DNA from: Aquitalea denitrificans
GTDB taxonomy: Bacteria > Pseudomonadota > Gammaproteobacteria > Burkholderiales > Chromobacteriaceae
Assembly: GCF_009856625.1 (NCBI RefSeq)
Contig: NZ_CP047241.1
Span: forward strand, 1,612,001 to 1,676,000
Length of the DNA stretch: 64,000 nt
Reading direction: 5' to 3'
The translations under genes and the position numbers were made by a program. The notes beneath the pieces are model-generated. The model ran no database searches. It saw only the letters and a list, made by a program, of their open reading frames with translations, and had not been told where the DNA came from. Shown here piece after piece: positions 49,821-59,266 of this stretch. Position 1 is the stretch's first letter. Every line of letters begins with the position of its first letter.

Positions 49821-50630
49821 TCACAAACGGCGGTGTTGCAGGGCGGGCAGGCGTGCTCGCCACGCGGTTTGTCCGGACAGGTCAAGCCGGGCCAGCGCCA
49901 TGCCTTCGCCTTCTTCATGGCAGGCCAGTACCTGTCCCCAGGGGTCGACAATCATGCTGTACCCGTAGGTTTCCTTGCCGCCGGGGTGGCGGCCACACTG
50001 GGCTGGGGCAATGACGAAAGCCAGGTTTTCCACCGCCCGTGTGCGCAGCAGCAAGTCCCAGTGCGCCCGGCCGGTATTGCGGGTGAAGGCGGCAGGGGCG
50101 CTGATCAGGCCCGGAGCGGGTGGCTGGCGATACAGTTCGGGAAAGCGCAGGTCGTAGCACACCGACAGCCGCAGGCTGCCCCAGGGCGTGTCGGCGCTGA
50201 TTGGCTGGTCCCCGGCCTGCATGGTGTCTGCCTCGGCGTAATGTTCATCGCCATGCCGGAAGCCGAACAGATGCATCTTGTCATAGCGCGCCACGCATTG
50301 TCCGACGGGTGAAAACAGCAGGCTGCTGTTGTGAAAATGTGCGGTATCACCACTTTGCAGTGGCAGCGTGCCGGCCAGCAGCCAGATGCCATATTGGCGG
50401 GCCAGGCTGGCCATCTGCGCTTGCAGCGGGCCGTTGCCAAATGCTTCGGCCAGCGGCAGGCGCGCCTGCTCGTCGGCCGGCATCAGGTAGAAATATTCGG
50501 GCAGGGCCACGAAGCGGGCACCAGCCTGGGCCGCTTCACCGACCAATTGTGCTGCCCGGGCCAGATTGTGTTGCAGATTGTCACCCGAGCACATCTGGAT
50601 GGCAGCGGCCAACAGGGTGTCTGCCATCAT
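49821..50630 (-). CDS. Nitrilase-family omega-amidase-like hydrolase
   Basis: The protein is about 269 residues (start 50630, ATG overlapping the previous TGA; a second ATG is at 50627). The nitrilase triad is visible: Glu in 'FVALPEYFYLM', Lys in 'ARYDKMHLFGF' and Cys in 'SVCYDLRFPELYR'. It is cotranscribed with an aminotransferase. In related organisms this pairing removes the amide from 2-oxoglutaramate or 2-oxosuccinamate formed by glutamine/asparagine transamination (omega-amidase); that role is inferred from context. Confidence 0.88.
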   Translation of the reverse strand: MMADTLLAAAIQMCSGDNLQHNLARAAQLVGEAAQAGARFVALPEYFYLMPADEQARLPLAEAFGNGPLQAQMASLARQYGIWLLAGTLPLQSGDTAHFHNSSLLFSPVGQCVARYDKMHLFGFRHGDEHYAEADTMQAGDQPISADTPWGSLRLSVCYDLRFPELYRQPPAPGLISAPAAFTRNTGRAHWDLLLRTRAVENLAFVIAPAQCGRHPGGKETYGYSMIVDPWGQVLACHEEGEGMALARLDLSGQTAWRARLPALQHRRL

Positions 50631-51793
50631 GCCGCTCCGATTTCGCACAGCCGGGCGGCACCGGCCAGCAAGGTGGCATCATCCTTGGCAAAGGACAGGC
50701 GGATCACGCGCTGGTCGGTGCCGTCGCGGTAGAAGGCCGATACCGGAATGGTGGCTACGCCGTGGCGGGTGATCAGCCGTTGGACGAATTCGCTGTCGCT
50801 CTCATCCGACAGATGAGCAAAACTGGCCAGCATGAAAAAGCTGCCCTGGCTGGGGAGCAGTTGCAAGGGACTGTCAGCCAGCGCAGCGCATAGCAGATCG
50901 CGCTTGTGCTGGTAAAAGGCGGACAGACCGAGGTAGTGTTCCGGCTCGGCCAGGATGCGGGCCAGCGCGTATTGCATCGGGGTGTCGGCGGCAAACATGG
51001 CGAACTGGTGCACCTTGCGGATTTCCTCCATCAGGGCCTGTGGTGCCAGGCAGCAGCCCACCCGCCAGCCGGTGACGTGGTAAGTCTTGCCAAAGGAAGT
51101 CACCACCACCGAGCGGGCCGCCAGTGCCGGGTAACGGCTCATGCTGTGATGGAGTGCGCCGTCAAACACCACGTGCTCGTACACCTCGTCCGACAGGATC
51201 ACGATATCGCTGCCCTCGGTCAGCGCTTGCAGCCGAGCAGCATCAGCGGCTGACAGCGTGGTGCCGGTGGGGTTGTGCGGGGTGTTCAGGATCAGCATGC
51301 GGGTGCGCGGGCTGATGCGTGCGGCAACTTCGTCCCAGGGAATGGAAAAGTGGGGCGCGGCCAGTTTGATCACCACCGGTGTGGCGCCTTGCAGTTCAAT
51401 CATCGGGATATAGCTGTCAAAGGCCGGTTCGAACACGATGACCTCGTCCCCGGCATGCACCAGCGCATTGACTGCACAGAACAAGGCTTCGCTGGCGCTG
51501 GCCATGATGGTGACTTCGTGCTCGCTGTCATAACGACAGCCATACAGGGCTTCGGTCTTGGCGCTGATGGCCTCGCGCAAGGCGGGCAGGCCGGTCATCG
51601 GTGCGTACTGGTTGTGCCCGGCCTGCATGGCTTGGCTGGCGTAGCGCAGCAATGCCTCGCTGCAGGGGAAATTGGGAGCGCCCTGTGACAGGTTGATGGC
51701 CTGGTGCTGTGCGGCAAGCTGGCCGATCACGCTGAAAATGGTGGTGCCGATATGGGGCAGGCGCGAGCGGTGGCTGACGGGTGAATGCAGCAT
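50627..51793 (-). CDS. PLP-dependent aminotransferase (YbdL/glutamine transaminase K-like)
   Basis: The protein is 388 residues from ATG 51793 (MLHSPVSHRSRLPHIGTTIFSVIGQLAAQHQAINLSQGAPNFPC). The fold-I class I pattern is clear: 'NQYAPMTGLPALREAI', 'NTPHNPTGTTLS', 'DIVILSDEVYEHVVFDG' and the PLP lysine in 'SFGKTYHVTGWRVG'. It resembles methionine-preferring YbdL. With the omega-amidase it would salvage methionine from its 2-oxo acid using glutamine. Divergent from its likely LysR regulator. Confidence 0.9.
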   Translation of the reverse strand: MLHSPVSHRSRLPHIGTTIFSVIGQLAAQHQAINLSQGAPNFPCSEALLRYASQAMQAGHNQYAPMTGLPALREAISAKTEALYGCRYDSEHEVTIMASASEALFCAVNALVHAGDEVIVFEPAFDSYIPMIELQGATPVVIKLAAPHFSIPWDEVAARISPRTRMLILNTPHNPTGTTLSAADAARLQALTEGSDIVILSDEVYEHVVFDGALHHSMSRYPALAARSVVVTSFGKTYHVTGWRVGCCLAPQALMEEIRKVHQFAMFAADTPMQYALARILAEPEHYLGLSAFYQHKRDLLCAALADSPLQLLPSQGSFFMLASFAHLSDESDSEFVQRLITRHGVATIPVSAFYRDGTDQRVIRLSFAKDDATLLAGAARLCEIGAA

Positions 51794-51898
51794 GGTGTTT
51801 GACCGTTGAGGATGGCAATGACTGTATTCAACGGTTTTGTCTGTCATGACACAAACGATTAATCGGCATGTTATAAATGAGAAAAACTCAGTCATGGA

Positions 51899-52828
51899 AT
51901 GCCGGACATGCCCAGAAAAACCTTGCCGCTATATGCCTTGTCGGTATTCGAGGTGGCCGCGCGCCACCAAAGCTTCACCCATGCGGCCAATGAGTTGTTC
52001 ATCACCCAGGGCGCGGTCAGCAAGCAGATTGCCCAACTGGAAGACAGCCTGGGTTATCCGCTGTTTCACCGCTATGCACGCAGCTTGCGCCTGACGGCAC
52101 AGGGCAGTTTGCTGCTGGGCTATGTGCAGCGTGGTTTCAAGGTGATTTCCCAGGGGGTGGATGCAGCAGCCAGCCTTGCCGCGCCATTGTGCATCAAGGC
52201 CCCCAGCTGTGTGGTGCGCTGGTTGCTGCCGGTGCTGCAGCAGTTTTCGCGCGAGGCACCGGAGTGGCCGGTACAACTGGCTGGCGTGCATGAGCATGCA
52301 GTCAGCTTTGCCCGCGAGGATGTTGATCTGGCCATTGTCTACAAGCCGCAGAAAGCCATTGCGGCTAACGAGACGCTGCTGCTGGTCGAGCAGCTTACCC
52401 CGGTGATCGCACCGCAATTGCTGGCCAAAACCGGCCAGCCGCTGCAGCAGGTGGCGGACTTGCAGCACTATCCTCTGCTCCACCCGTCTCACGACCGGCG
52501 CGACTGGCGGCAATGGCTGGCCAGCCGCGGCGCAGCGACGCTGGAATATCGTGGTGGCACCGTGTTCGACACGCTGGATCAGGCGATAAATGCTGCCTTG
52601 CAAGGCTATGGCGTGACGCTGGGGGATGTGAGCCTGTTGCGGCAGGAACTGGCAGAGGGGCTGCTGCTGGTACCATATGGCCCGCCGTGGAGTAGTGGCT
52701 ACGCCTATGCACTGGCGCTGCGGCCTGATGAAAAACGCCCCGGCGTGCTGGCGCTGCACGCTTTCCTGCTGGATCAGATGAGGGCTGCGCCCATGCCGGA
52801 CAGCATGGCCGACGAACGCGGGCAGTAA
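51899..52828 (+). CDS. LysR-family regulator (GcvA-like)
   Basis: The 309-residue regulator has an N-terminal helix-turn-helix (ALSVFEVAARHQSFTHAANELFITQGAVSKQIAQLEDSLG) and a GcvA-type ligand domain. It starts at 51899 or at the in-frame ATG 51908. It is divergent from the aminotransferase/amidase pair across 105 bases that include a TATAAA-like box (51872-51877) and the palindrome TGTCATGACA (51842-51851). Regulation of that pair is likely by position. Confidence 0.88.
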   Translation: MPDMPRKTLPLYALSVFEVAARHQSFTHAANELFITQGAVSKQIAQLEDSLGYPLFHRYARSLRLTAQGSLLLGYVQRGFKVISQGVDAAASLAAPLCIKAPSCVVRWLLPVLQQFSREAPEWPVQLAGVHEHAVSFAREDVDLAIVYKPQKAIAANETLLLVEQLTPVIAPQLLAKTGQPLQQVADLQHYPLLHPSHDRRDWRQWLASRGAATLEYRGGTVFDTLDQAINAALQGYGVTLGDVSLLRQELAEGLLLVPYGPPWSSGYAYALALRPDEKRPGVLALHAFLLDQMRAAPMPDSMADERGQ

Positions 52829-52856
52829 AAAAGCCAGATCAGCTGATCTGGCTTTT
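52829..52856 (+). terminator. Strong intrinsic terminator
   Basis: AAAAGCCAGATC-AGCT-GATCTGGCTTTT is a perfect palindrome with a T run, directly after the lysR stop. It appears to mark the end of ordinary chromosome before the AT-rich island border. Confidence 0.9.
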
Positions 52857-52860
52857 GCTT

Positions 52861-53065
52861 TGGCACTTTATCTCGCCTCAAAACGGTTGTTAACACCTCA
52901 CATAGTCGCAAAGAGTAGGTCACAGCACAAATAGCCATTGTTATTTCAAGGTTTTTTACTAGTGTGTGGCTCTTCGTAAGAGCAAAATGTAAAGAAATTT
53001 GTAAAATAATAGTATTTTTGATTCATTAAACTTTACACTTCAGATTTACCTTACTTGCTTATGGG
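52861..53065. other. AT-rich border of the mobile island
   Basis: This stretch of about 200 bases has markedly lower GC and no gene. It contains an inverted repeat TGTAAAG (52988-52994) / CTTTACA (53031-53037) around a 36-base AT-rich spacer. GInt islands are described as having short AT-rich ends, so this may hold the attachment site; the exact junction is not resolved. Confidence 0.45.
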
Positions 53066-53476
53066 CTATGGCTTCTCCGACGAGTCTCGGTCGATTGGAG
53101 GCAGTGGAGCATCTAACATCTCCTTCGACATACCGTGCTTGTAGGCGTTGTACTGCCACCGTACGAACTGGATAAGCAGCCTCTCATTCTCCTTCTCCAA
53201 TCTGATGTTCGTGTTCTCCAATCTGTGTATCCTCTGCTCTGCGATGGCTAAGCTGGCTGGTCGCTTGGATGGGGTGAAGCCTGCCTTCAAATTCTCCTTT
53301 CGGCTCAAGTAGGCCGCTTTAATTTTTTTATGGGCATTAAGTGTCTGTCTTGTTGGACGAAAGCCGACTAGCTTTTCCCCTTCTTCACACAGTGATTCCC
53401 ATGTGATTTTCCCTTCCCAGGCATCAATTAGCTGAACAAAGATATCAATATCTTTTAAGCTTAAATGCTTTGCCAT
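53066..53476 (-). CDS. Small coiled-coil accessory protein (GinD/TnpC-like)
   Basis: The 136-residue protein has a basic N-terminal helical part (KITWESLCEEGEKLVGFRPTRQTLNAHKKIKAAY) and a heptad-like coiled coil around residues 80-110 (EQRIHRLENTNIRLEKENERLLIQ). It ends with Pro/Asp-rich 'DAPLPPIDRDSS'. It is the last gene after three tyrosine recombinases, 8 bases from the preceding stop. That is the place of GinD in GInts and of TnpC in Tn554, both needed for efficient recombination. Confidence 0.7.
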   Translation of the reverse strand: MAKHLSLKDIDIFVQLIDAWEGKITWESLCEEGEKLVGFRPTRQTLNAHKKIKAAYLSRKENLKAGFTPSKRPASLAIAEQRIHRLENTNIRLEKENERLLIQFVRWQYNAYKHGMSKEMLDAPLPPIDRDSSEKP

Positions 53477-53484
53477 TTTATTTT

Positions 53485-55482
53485 TTACTCCAGTAGTAAA
53501 CGGAGCTCTTCAATGTCTAGTGCTGATGATTGCATCAACGACTGATTCGATGGCTGGGCAGCAATTGCTCGCTTGAGCGGGCTGTGCTCTTGATCATTGC
53601 TAAGCCAGACGATCGTGCCATCCGGAGCATGATTTGACTCCAATAGATTAATGAGTGCTTCTACTCGTTCCAATGTTTTTAATTTATGTTGGGTCCAACG
53701 GTCTGCTCCATATACACCATCGGCTGATGCTGTCTTAGCTTTTTCAAGCTGCAAATGGATGCCATCGCGTTGCCGTTTCAATCGCTTCAATTTTTCAATG
53801 TCGCCCTTAACACAAACCTGTTCAGTGCAGTTCAGGCAGTCACGTTGTCGTTGGCAAGGCACCATCGAATAATCGTGAACGCAGAAGCCAAATTCTGTAA
53901 CGTGTGCTATCCCTTCGCCGATGGCTTGCAAATCGTTGTATGTCACTGGAGCGTTTTCCCTGATTTTTGCGACGAGCTCATTGCCGATGCCTGCTTCGCG
54001 AGCAGCAGTAACATACTCATTATCAATCATGTGGTTGTAGACCGCATTTTGGCGAATGTTTGCTCTTCCAGACCATTTTGCAATATCCAACTGTCCGAGA
54101 TCTCCGCGCTGGGCTGCTGTATTTAAGTAGTGGCGGATCTGATGTGATGTTAGGTAAATATCCGTTCCATCAGGGTTTTTGTAACCATGTCGCTGCCAGA
54201 TGCTTTTCTTATTTCGCCCTGAAACTAATTTAAGGTCATCTGTAAACGTGTTGTTATCAGGAACCCAAAGCATCACAGGGCTTGTGTTCAGGTCGGGGCG
54301 AAGCTCGTGCATCCGGAAACAGCATAGCGCGTCCGAGTACTTAATGCCTAGATCTCTTCTAAGCCACGGCCATTCTTCAGGAAGTTGAGCATGGCAATAT
54401 TCATTTAGAAATGCTAATGTCAGCGGTTTGCCTTCCACGCGAAGTGCATTATAGGGAGCATAATTTTTGAAAAATTGCTTGGCCGAATTTCCTCTATTCG
54501 GTTTTAAGCCTAGTGCTTCTTCAACTTGACTTAGCGTAAGTGGCTCGTTCTCTCCAACATTGGGACAACCTTCGTGTCGATAGAATTTATCGGGGTGCTG
54601 CTCGTACCATAGTGCCAAATTCCTCCCCGGTTCAGAGAGGGTAGATAATCTATATACCGCCTCTTGGGCGACTTCTTTAAAAACGGTAGGTATCCACTTG
54701 ATGTCATGTCCGTATCCTTTCCCAGCCCAGAATCGAAGGCCGACTCTCTCAACATCTTTTCCATCTTTTTCATAATGCAGGCAATTGAGTGGTAATGTCT
54801 GAACCTCGGTAATTCGAGATGGGGCGCACATCAGAAGGGCAAAGATAGAAGTGGTAAAATGGTCTCGAGGATCCTTCAAATTGTTCGCGTACATCTCGGC
54901 CATATACTCAAGGCAGTGGTCTGATGGTATCTTTTCTACGCGCTTCCTTTTCCCGTCCGCATCGGTTCTATTAATCTCTTTTGGCTTGGAGAACGGATTT
55001 CTCCATGTAATGCGCTGATGAATAATACCTGCCTCATTGAGAAATTCGACTAGTTTGACAAGCTGTATACCTGCTTGATATGCAGTGGCTTTGTATTCCC
55101 TGGCGACTTCCGTTGCAACGTCCATTACGTGGTGGCTAACCAGCGTGATATCAGCTCTGCCACATGCTAGGCGGAGGGCTTTTTCGATGCAGCGAAGCGC
55201 TTTTAATTCATTTTTCAGTTTTGTCGGGTTATGTCCTTGCTGATACCTGAGGTAGGCCTTGGCAAATGGCATTATTTCGAAATCTAAAAAATCGTCTTGT
55301 TTGTAGCCTCGAGTATGGGCTCCAATTACTGTGAAGTTTGCTATACCAGGCCAACTATTTGCTTCCCAGTCAAGATCTCCACCAAATACCGTCAAACGAT
55401 CTCGGCACATATCAATAAAATCTGCTAGATTTTTTCGACAGTTGCGTTCGTGTTTTGGAGTGAACAGCAAAATTTCAGCCAT
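53485..55482 (-). CDS. Tyrosine recombinase, large (GinC-like)
   Basis: This 665-residue phage-integrase-family protein has catalytic residues discernible as Arg in 'MCAPSRITEVQTL', His-x-x-Arg in 'LTSHQIRHYLNTAA' and Tyr in 'RQNAVYNHM'. A cysteine cluster after the catalytic domain (GFCVHDYSMVPCQRQRDCLNC, about residues 534-555) looks like a zinc site. It is third of three overlapping recombinase genes (8-base overlap with the previous gene). Codon use and GC are lower than in the B12 region. Confidence 0.85.
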   Translation of the reverse strand: MAEILLFTPKHERNCRKNLADFIDMCRDRLTVFGGDLDWEANSWPGIANFTVIGAHTRGYKQDDFLDFEIMPFAKAYLRYQQGHNPTKLKNELKALRCIEKALRLACGRADITLVSHHVMDVATEVAREYKATAYQAGIQLVKLVEFLNEAGIIHQRITWRNPFSKPKEINRTDADGKRKRVEKIPSDHCLEYMAEMYANNLKDPRDHFTTSIFALLMCAPSRITEVQTLPLNCLHYEKDGKDVERVGLRFWAGKGYGHDIKWIPTVFKEVAQEAVYRLSTLSEPGRNLALWYEQHPDKFYRHEGCPNVGENEPLTLSQVEEALGLKPNRGNSAKQFFKNYAPYNALRVEGKPLTLAFLNEYCHAQLPEEWPWLRRDLGIKYSDALCCFRMHELRPDLNTSPVMLWVPDNNTFTDDLKLVSGRNKKSIWQRHGYKNPDGTDIYLTSHQIRHYLNTAAQRGDLGQLDIAKWSGRANIRQNAVYNHMIDNEYVTAAREAGIGNELVAKIRENAPVTYNDLQAIGEGIAHVTEFGFCVHDYSMVPCQRQRDCLNCTEQVCVKGDIEKLKRLKRQRDGIHLQLEKAKTASADGVYGADRWTQHKLKTLERVEALINLLESNHAPDGTIVWLSNDQEHSPLKRAIAAQPSNQSLMQSSALDIEELRLLLE

Positions 55483-56992
55483 GTGTAATCTCTTCTTTCA
55501 TTTTTTTGCAGCGAATGATCACATCGCTGACGGCAAGTATTAAGCGATCATTTACAGATGCGACCTTGCGATCGTCGGTGAGATCAAGAACCCGGTTGCG
55601 CTCTTGTAGAAGATGGTCGAGAACACCTTCGTGCGGCCCATCGAGCCACGGTTGGAAATGGTTGCAGGTGTAGCAGGCTACTGGGGCCAGCGCACTGCAG
55701 AAGCCATAGCTTCCGCAGCTCCCCAAATTCTCGGCTCCATTCGAGATCCGACTGCTCGGATCACTTCCACGTTGCGCATCGTGCTCAGTTTTAATGATGA
55801 TCCCTTGGAACGCTTGCGCTATCGGTGCAAGCTGATACGCGACTGCCTTGTCGATTCGTTCTACAATTTCTGGGAGGTTCTTGACATATACACCAGTGTG
55901 TTGTGTGTCCGTATGGTCCAGTGCCTCTGCTATGACATACTCTCCCTTGCCTTCACGTCCGAGATTTGTCCCGAGGGTGTATCGAAAGCGATACGCGTTC
56001 ATCAGGATCGGGGCGCCGGTTCTCTCACTATTTACTGATATCATCTTTGCGATATGAACCATCGTTCTCGCCAGTGTTTCGTTTCGCAAATGTAGCCTGT
56101 CGTCGTTAAGCTGGGAGTTAATATCTTCCGAATCATCGAATGCAGAGTAATTCGGGAATAATGGTAACTTTGTCTTCTGTTCGTCGCTTAAAGCGGCCCG
56201 AGCAGAGAACTCCCGATAGACTGCCGCGGCCTGTTGCTTCAGTAGCAACCAAAGATCCTCGATGATTGGTATTTGTTTGAATGTCTTTCGCCAGCCACCT
56301 TCACTCCGTTGTTTTGCTCGTGGTACGTTCAGAAAATTCTTTCCAGAATGACTAATTAAGTCCCCAATCTTCAGGGCTGTGATTTGAGTTGGCCGGCGAC
56401 CCGTCATGATCACTGTCATCGCAATTGATATTTCGAAGAGAGATACTCTGGCATTCGCATATGCAATAGTAATGCCACTGATCACTGCATCCATTTCGAT
56501 GTCGGTCAGAGGTCCCCGCTCTGGACACATTGAACGGATTGGTGCTCCTCTGTCTCCTCCTGATAGTGTCCACTTGTTGAGCAAGCGAATAACATCATCG
56601 GAAATTCCATCGTATCCTAAAGCGCTCCATTTTTTAATGAAAGTGCGTAGTTGTGCAAATTTATGCTCACCACGCTTTCCCAGTAGTGCTCGATATGAAA
56701 TGAACGATTCTACGCTAAAAATTGTTTTGATGCCGCAGGCATTAAAATAATGCATGCTTTGATAGTGAAGGTTTTGCACATAATCTGGTGAGTTCCCTTT
56801 TGCATAGAAGGCAAGGACTTCCCGGTACGATTCGTACATGCTGCCATTTAAGTATGTAGTGGCATTTATTACTCGAATACTGACATCCTTGCTGAGTTTC
56901 CAGCTAGGAGCCTCGAAGTCAACCTCGTATCCATCCCTGGAAACAAATTGTTTATTTGTAGCTATTTGTAGCGCTTGCATATTGCTGTTCAT
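55475..56992 (-). CDS. Tyrosine recombinase, middle (GinB-like)
   Basis: In this 505-residue integrase-family protein, Arg lies in 'IMTGRRPTQITALKIGDL' and Tyr in 'DTQHTGVYVKNLPE'. The H-x-x-R motif reads Y-R-F-R ('MNAYRFRYTLGTNLG'), so the first catalytic histidine appears to be tyrosine. A cysteine-rich segment (GSCGSYGFCSALAPVACYTC, about 425-445) follows. It overlaps the first recombinase by 4 bases and the third by 8. Confidence 0.83.
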   Translation of the reverse strand: MNSNMQALQIATNKQFVSRDGYEVDFEAPSWKLSKDVSIRVINATTYLNGSMYESYREVLAFYAKGNSPDYVQNLHYQSMHYFNACGIKTIFSVESFISYRALLGKRGEHKFAQLRTFIKKWSALGYDGISDDVIRLLNKWTLSGGDRGAPIRSMCPERGPLTDIEMDAVISGITIAYANARVSLFEISIAMTVIMTGRRPTQITALKIGDLISHSGKNFLNVPRAKQRSEGGWRKTFKQIPIIEDLWLLLKQQAAAVYREFSARAALSDEQKTKLPLFPNYSAFDDSEDINSQLNDDRLHLRNETLARTMVHIAKMISVNSERTGAPILMNAYRFRYTLGTNLGREGKGEYVIAEALDHTDTQHTGVYVKNLPEIVERIDKAVAYQLAPIAQAFQGIIIKTEHDAQRGSDPSSRISNGAENLGSCGSYGFCSALAPVACYTCNHFQPWLDGPHEGVLDHLLQERNRVLDLTDDRKVASVNDRLILAVSDVIIRCKKMKEEITHG

Positions 56993-58197
56993 TTATTTTT
57001 CTCAATTTTTTTGCCAAGTATTTTATGCTGAAGTTCCAGCATGGATTCGGCTGCCTCTTTCTTGATATGTCTGCGGTTGTAGATTGCCGCCGTGTTAGAG
57101 GTCTGCTCCCAGCCCATCAGGTACGATCTTAGTTTTTCCTCTCGTTCTGGCGATAAGCCTTTAGCTGTGCTCAGATTCGAAAATGAGTAATTCCAATGAT
57201 GTCGAAGTTTGTGCGCGTGAATCGTGCTAACTATTCCCTTTAGGGCTTCTATGAATTTGCTGAAGGTGGAATTGGAGATAGGCGCCCCCTGATGACTCCC
57301 TTCTTTGTGAGTGACAAAGAGATAACCATGCTGCTTAGCTGCCGATAACTTACTGCGGTGTTGAGTTACATACTCATATATCCGGTTTACTAGTTCAGGA
57401 TCTAGGGGGAACTGGCGCTCGCGTGTTTTTACCACTGGTTGATAACGGCGTTGATCGTTTGGTGAGTCTGGTCGTCTTACGATCCGTAAATAGTTTGCTG
57501 AAAAATTAATATCCTCCACCTTTAAATTAAGCAGTTCTCCACGTCGAATTCCGGTCACTCGTAAGATGATAAAAATAAGAGCATTTCGGAACTGGACAGA
57601 ATGGTCTGTGAACGGGTTTTCTTCTACTCCAGGCCTAAGTTTCTCCTCAAGGGCATCTAGAGCTGAATCCTCTAAGTGTTTTTCATCTCGTTCCCGACTC
57701 GCTGTTTTTGACGTTTGAATAGGGCGGTTTGCTTTGATCTGAGCCACCATCGCGCTAATCTGCTTCTCAGCTTCTTCTGACAATGGATAAAATCTTCTGG
57801 CAAGGAACTCAAGATATTCTGCAGCCACTGTCATCCGCGCATATTGGGTGCTTTTGTCGACTGTTTTGCGTTTTCGCTTTATTGAAACAACCTTCTGGTT
57901 TGCTTTTTGCTTAAGTGAATCCTGTAGGAAGTCTCTCAGCGAATGCACCTCATTAGCTTTCAAGAGCTTGCCTCCGGCAAATCGCTGCTCGACATCTATG
58001 GTGTATGTGGCCTGCCAGGCGTATAGGCATTTGATTGCGTGTAGAGCATTCTGGATCGTATTCACAGCGCGTGCTCCACCGCGAAGGGCCACGGTTACCC
58101 AAAGAGTGGGATAGAAGAGGGGAATTCCTGTCTCATCTACTAGAATCGCATGGCGCTCCCCGTCGATGCCTCTGGGCCTCTTTATTTTCAATGACAT
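56989..58197 (-). CDS. Tyrosine recombinase, first (GinA-like)
   Basis: The start is set at 58197 (MSLKIKRPRGIDGERHAILV), which has AGAGGTGG upstream; reading from further upstream adds an unlikely hydrophobic leader. The protein is 402 residues. Its catalytic motifs are complete: Arg in 'RVTGIRRGELLNLKVEDI', His-x-x-Arg in 'IHAHKLRHHWNYSF' and Tyr in 'NTAAIYNRRHIKKEA'. It is first in the trio. The triple-recombinase arrangement is characteristic of GInts and related to Tn554-type transposons. Confidence 0.87.
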   Translation of the reverse strand: MSLKIKRPRGIDGERHAILVDETGIPLFYPTLWVTVALRGGARAVNTIQNALHAIKCLYAWQATYTIDVEQRFAGGKLLKANEVHSLRDFLQDSLKQKANQKVVSIKRKRKTVDKSTQYARMTVAAEYLEFLARRFYPLSEEAEKQISAMVAQIKANRPIQTSKTASRERDEKHLEDSALDALEEKLRPGVEENPFTDHSVQFRNALIFIILRVTGIRRGELLNLKVEDINFSANYLRIVRRPDSPNDQRRYQPVVKTRERQFPLDPELVNRIYEYVTQHRSKLSAAKQHGYLFVTHKEGSHQGAPISNSTFSKFIEALKGIVSTIHAHKLRHHWNYSFSNLSTAKGLSPEREEKLRSYLMGWEQTSNTAAIYNRRHIKKEAAESMLELQHKILGKKIEKNK

Positions 58198-58682
58198 TAA
58201 AAACCACCTCTTTGATTGAGAATATATATTTATTCTTACTAATATTGCGCGCAAAATATTTGCTAAATATTGCATGAATGACTGTCATTGTTTATATGGT
58301 TTGGCTGTATTTTGGCAATACATTGCCCATTCTGCACATTGTGCCGAATTGATAAGCATTGGTGAGAGCGGGGTTAGGGATATTGGTCGCTATGCTGGGT
58401 GCAAGGGGGCTGAGAGATTTAGCGCTTGATAGGTGTTAGTCAGAAAATGTTGGCTGGCAGTGTAATGCGGATCTTTATGTCACGCAATTGTAATTTTCTG
58501 AAAACTAATAGTTTAGTTTTTGTGGTGTTACACGTATCTATATTTGGCAGTTGATACGGTTGTATTTAAAATTTCGAATGGTAGTATTTGGTTTGGCTTG
58601 TATTGACAATCTGGTTTTAATTTTGTTTATATGTGTGTGCGTAAGCAAGAGGACTGATAGATATGGAGGTTTGGCGTTTATT
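58198..58682. other. AT-rich intergenic stretch between recombinases and cargo
   Basis: These 485 bases hold no supported gene. A small hairpin GTATT-TTGGC-AATAC is at 58307-58321. The stretch should contain the ginA promoter (minus strand) and the promoter for the exonuclease gene. No direct repeat matching the left border was found by eye. Confidence 0.5.
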
Positions 58683-59174
58683 ATGTTGATTTTTTTTGAT
58701 GCTGAGTTTACTGATTTTATTGATTGTGAGCTGATTAGCCTTGGCTTAATTAGTGAAGATGGTCAGTATGAGTTATATCTAGAAGTGCAAGACTTTGACC
58801 GTTTAAAATGCAATGCCTTCGTTCTGGCGGCCGTGTGTTCGTGCTTAGGTCGAATTGCTGATGCAGAGGTCAGCAAGGCGGACCTTAAAAATAGGTTGAT
58901 GGCTTGGTTTGCTACGCTACCGCATAGCGTAACGGTTGCATGTGACTCACAACACGACCGGGATCTCCTCGCCGACGTGTTTGATGGGGATTGGCCAATA
59001 AACCTAGCTGGATGGCTTGATTTACGACCATTAGTGGATTCAAAAGCTTTTAATCGGGCTGTAGCGCACCATCACACAAAAGGCAGACCTTGGCATCATG
59101 CGCTATTCGATGCCCAGGCCCATCGGTTGGGGTGGTTGGCTTGGATGGCTGAAAGTGATACACGTGAAGGCTAG
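58683..59174 (+). CDS. DEDDh 3'-5' exonuclease-like protein
   Basis: The protein is 163 residues, started at the ATG 58683 where the fold begins; upstream in-frame sequence is only an AT-rich hydrophobic translation. The exonuclease ligands are visible: Asp/Glu in 'FFDAEFTDF', Asp in 'VACDSQHDRDLL', and His/Asp in 'RPWHHALFDAQAHRLGWLA'. It resembles the small Rv2179c-type (DUF5051) exoribonuclease group. It lies between recombinases and a Shedu gene, so a defence or maintenance role is possible but unproven. Confidence 0.75.
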   Translation: MLIFFDAEFTDFIDCELISLGLISEDGQYELYLEVQDFDRLKCNAFVLAAVCSCLGRIADAEVSKADLKNRLMAWFATLPHSVTVACDSQHDRDLLADVFDGDWPINLAGWLDLRPLVDSKAFNRAVAHHHTKGRPWHHALFDAQAHRLGWLAWMAESDTREG

Positions 59175-59266
59175 TTGGTCTGTACTGACCTTCTCACCAT
59201 AAACAGCGGAATAAGTTGCTGGCCACAGCGATCTTTTCAGGCTTGGGAGGGCAATGAGATAATCCC

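Noticed and set aside
58551..58682. Longer start for the exonuclease gene
   Set aside because: The added 44 residues are an AT-driven hydrophobic translation and the exonuclease fold begins at the ATG at 58683.
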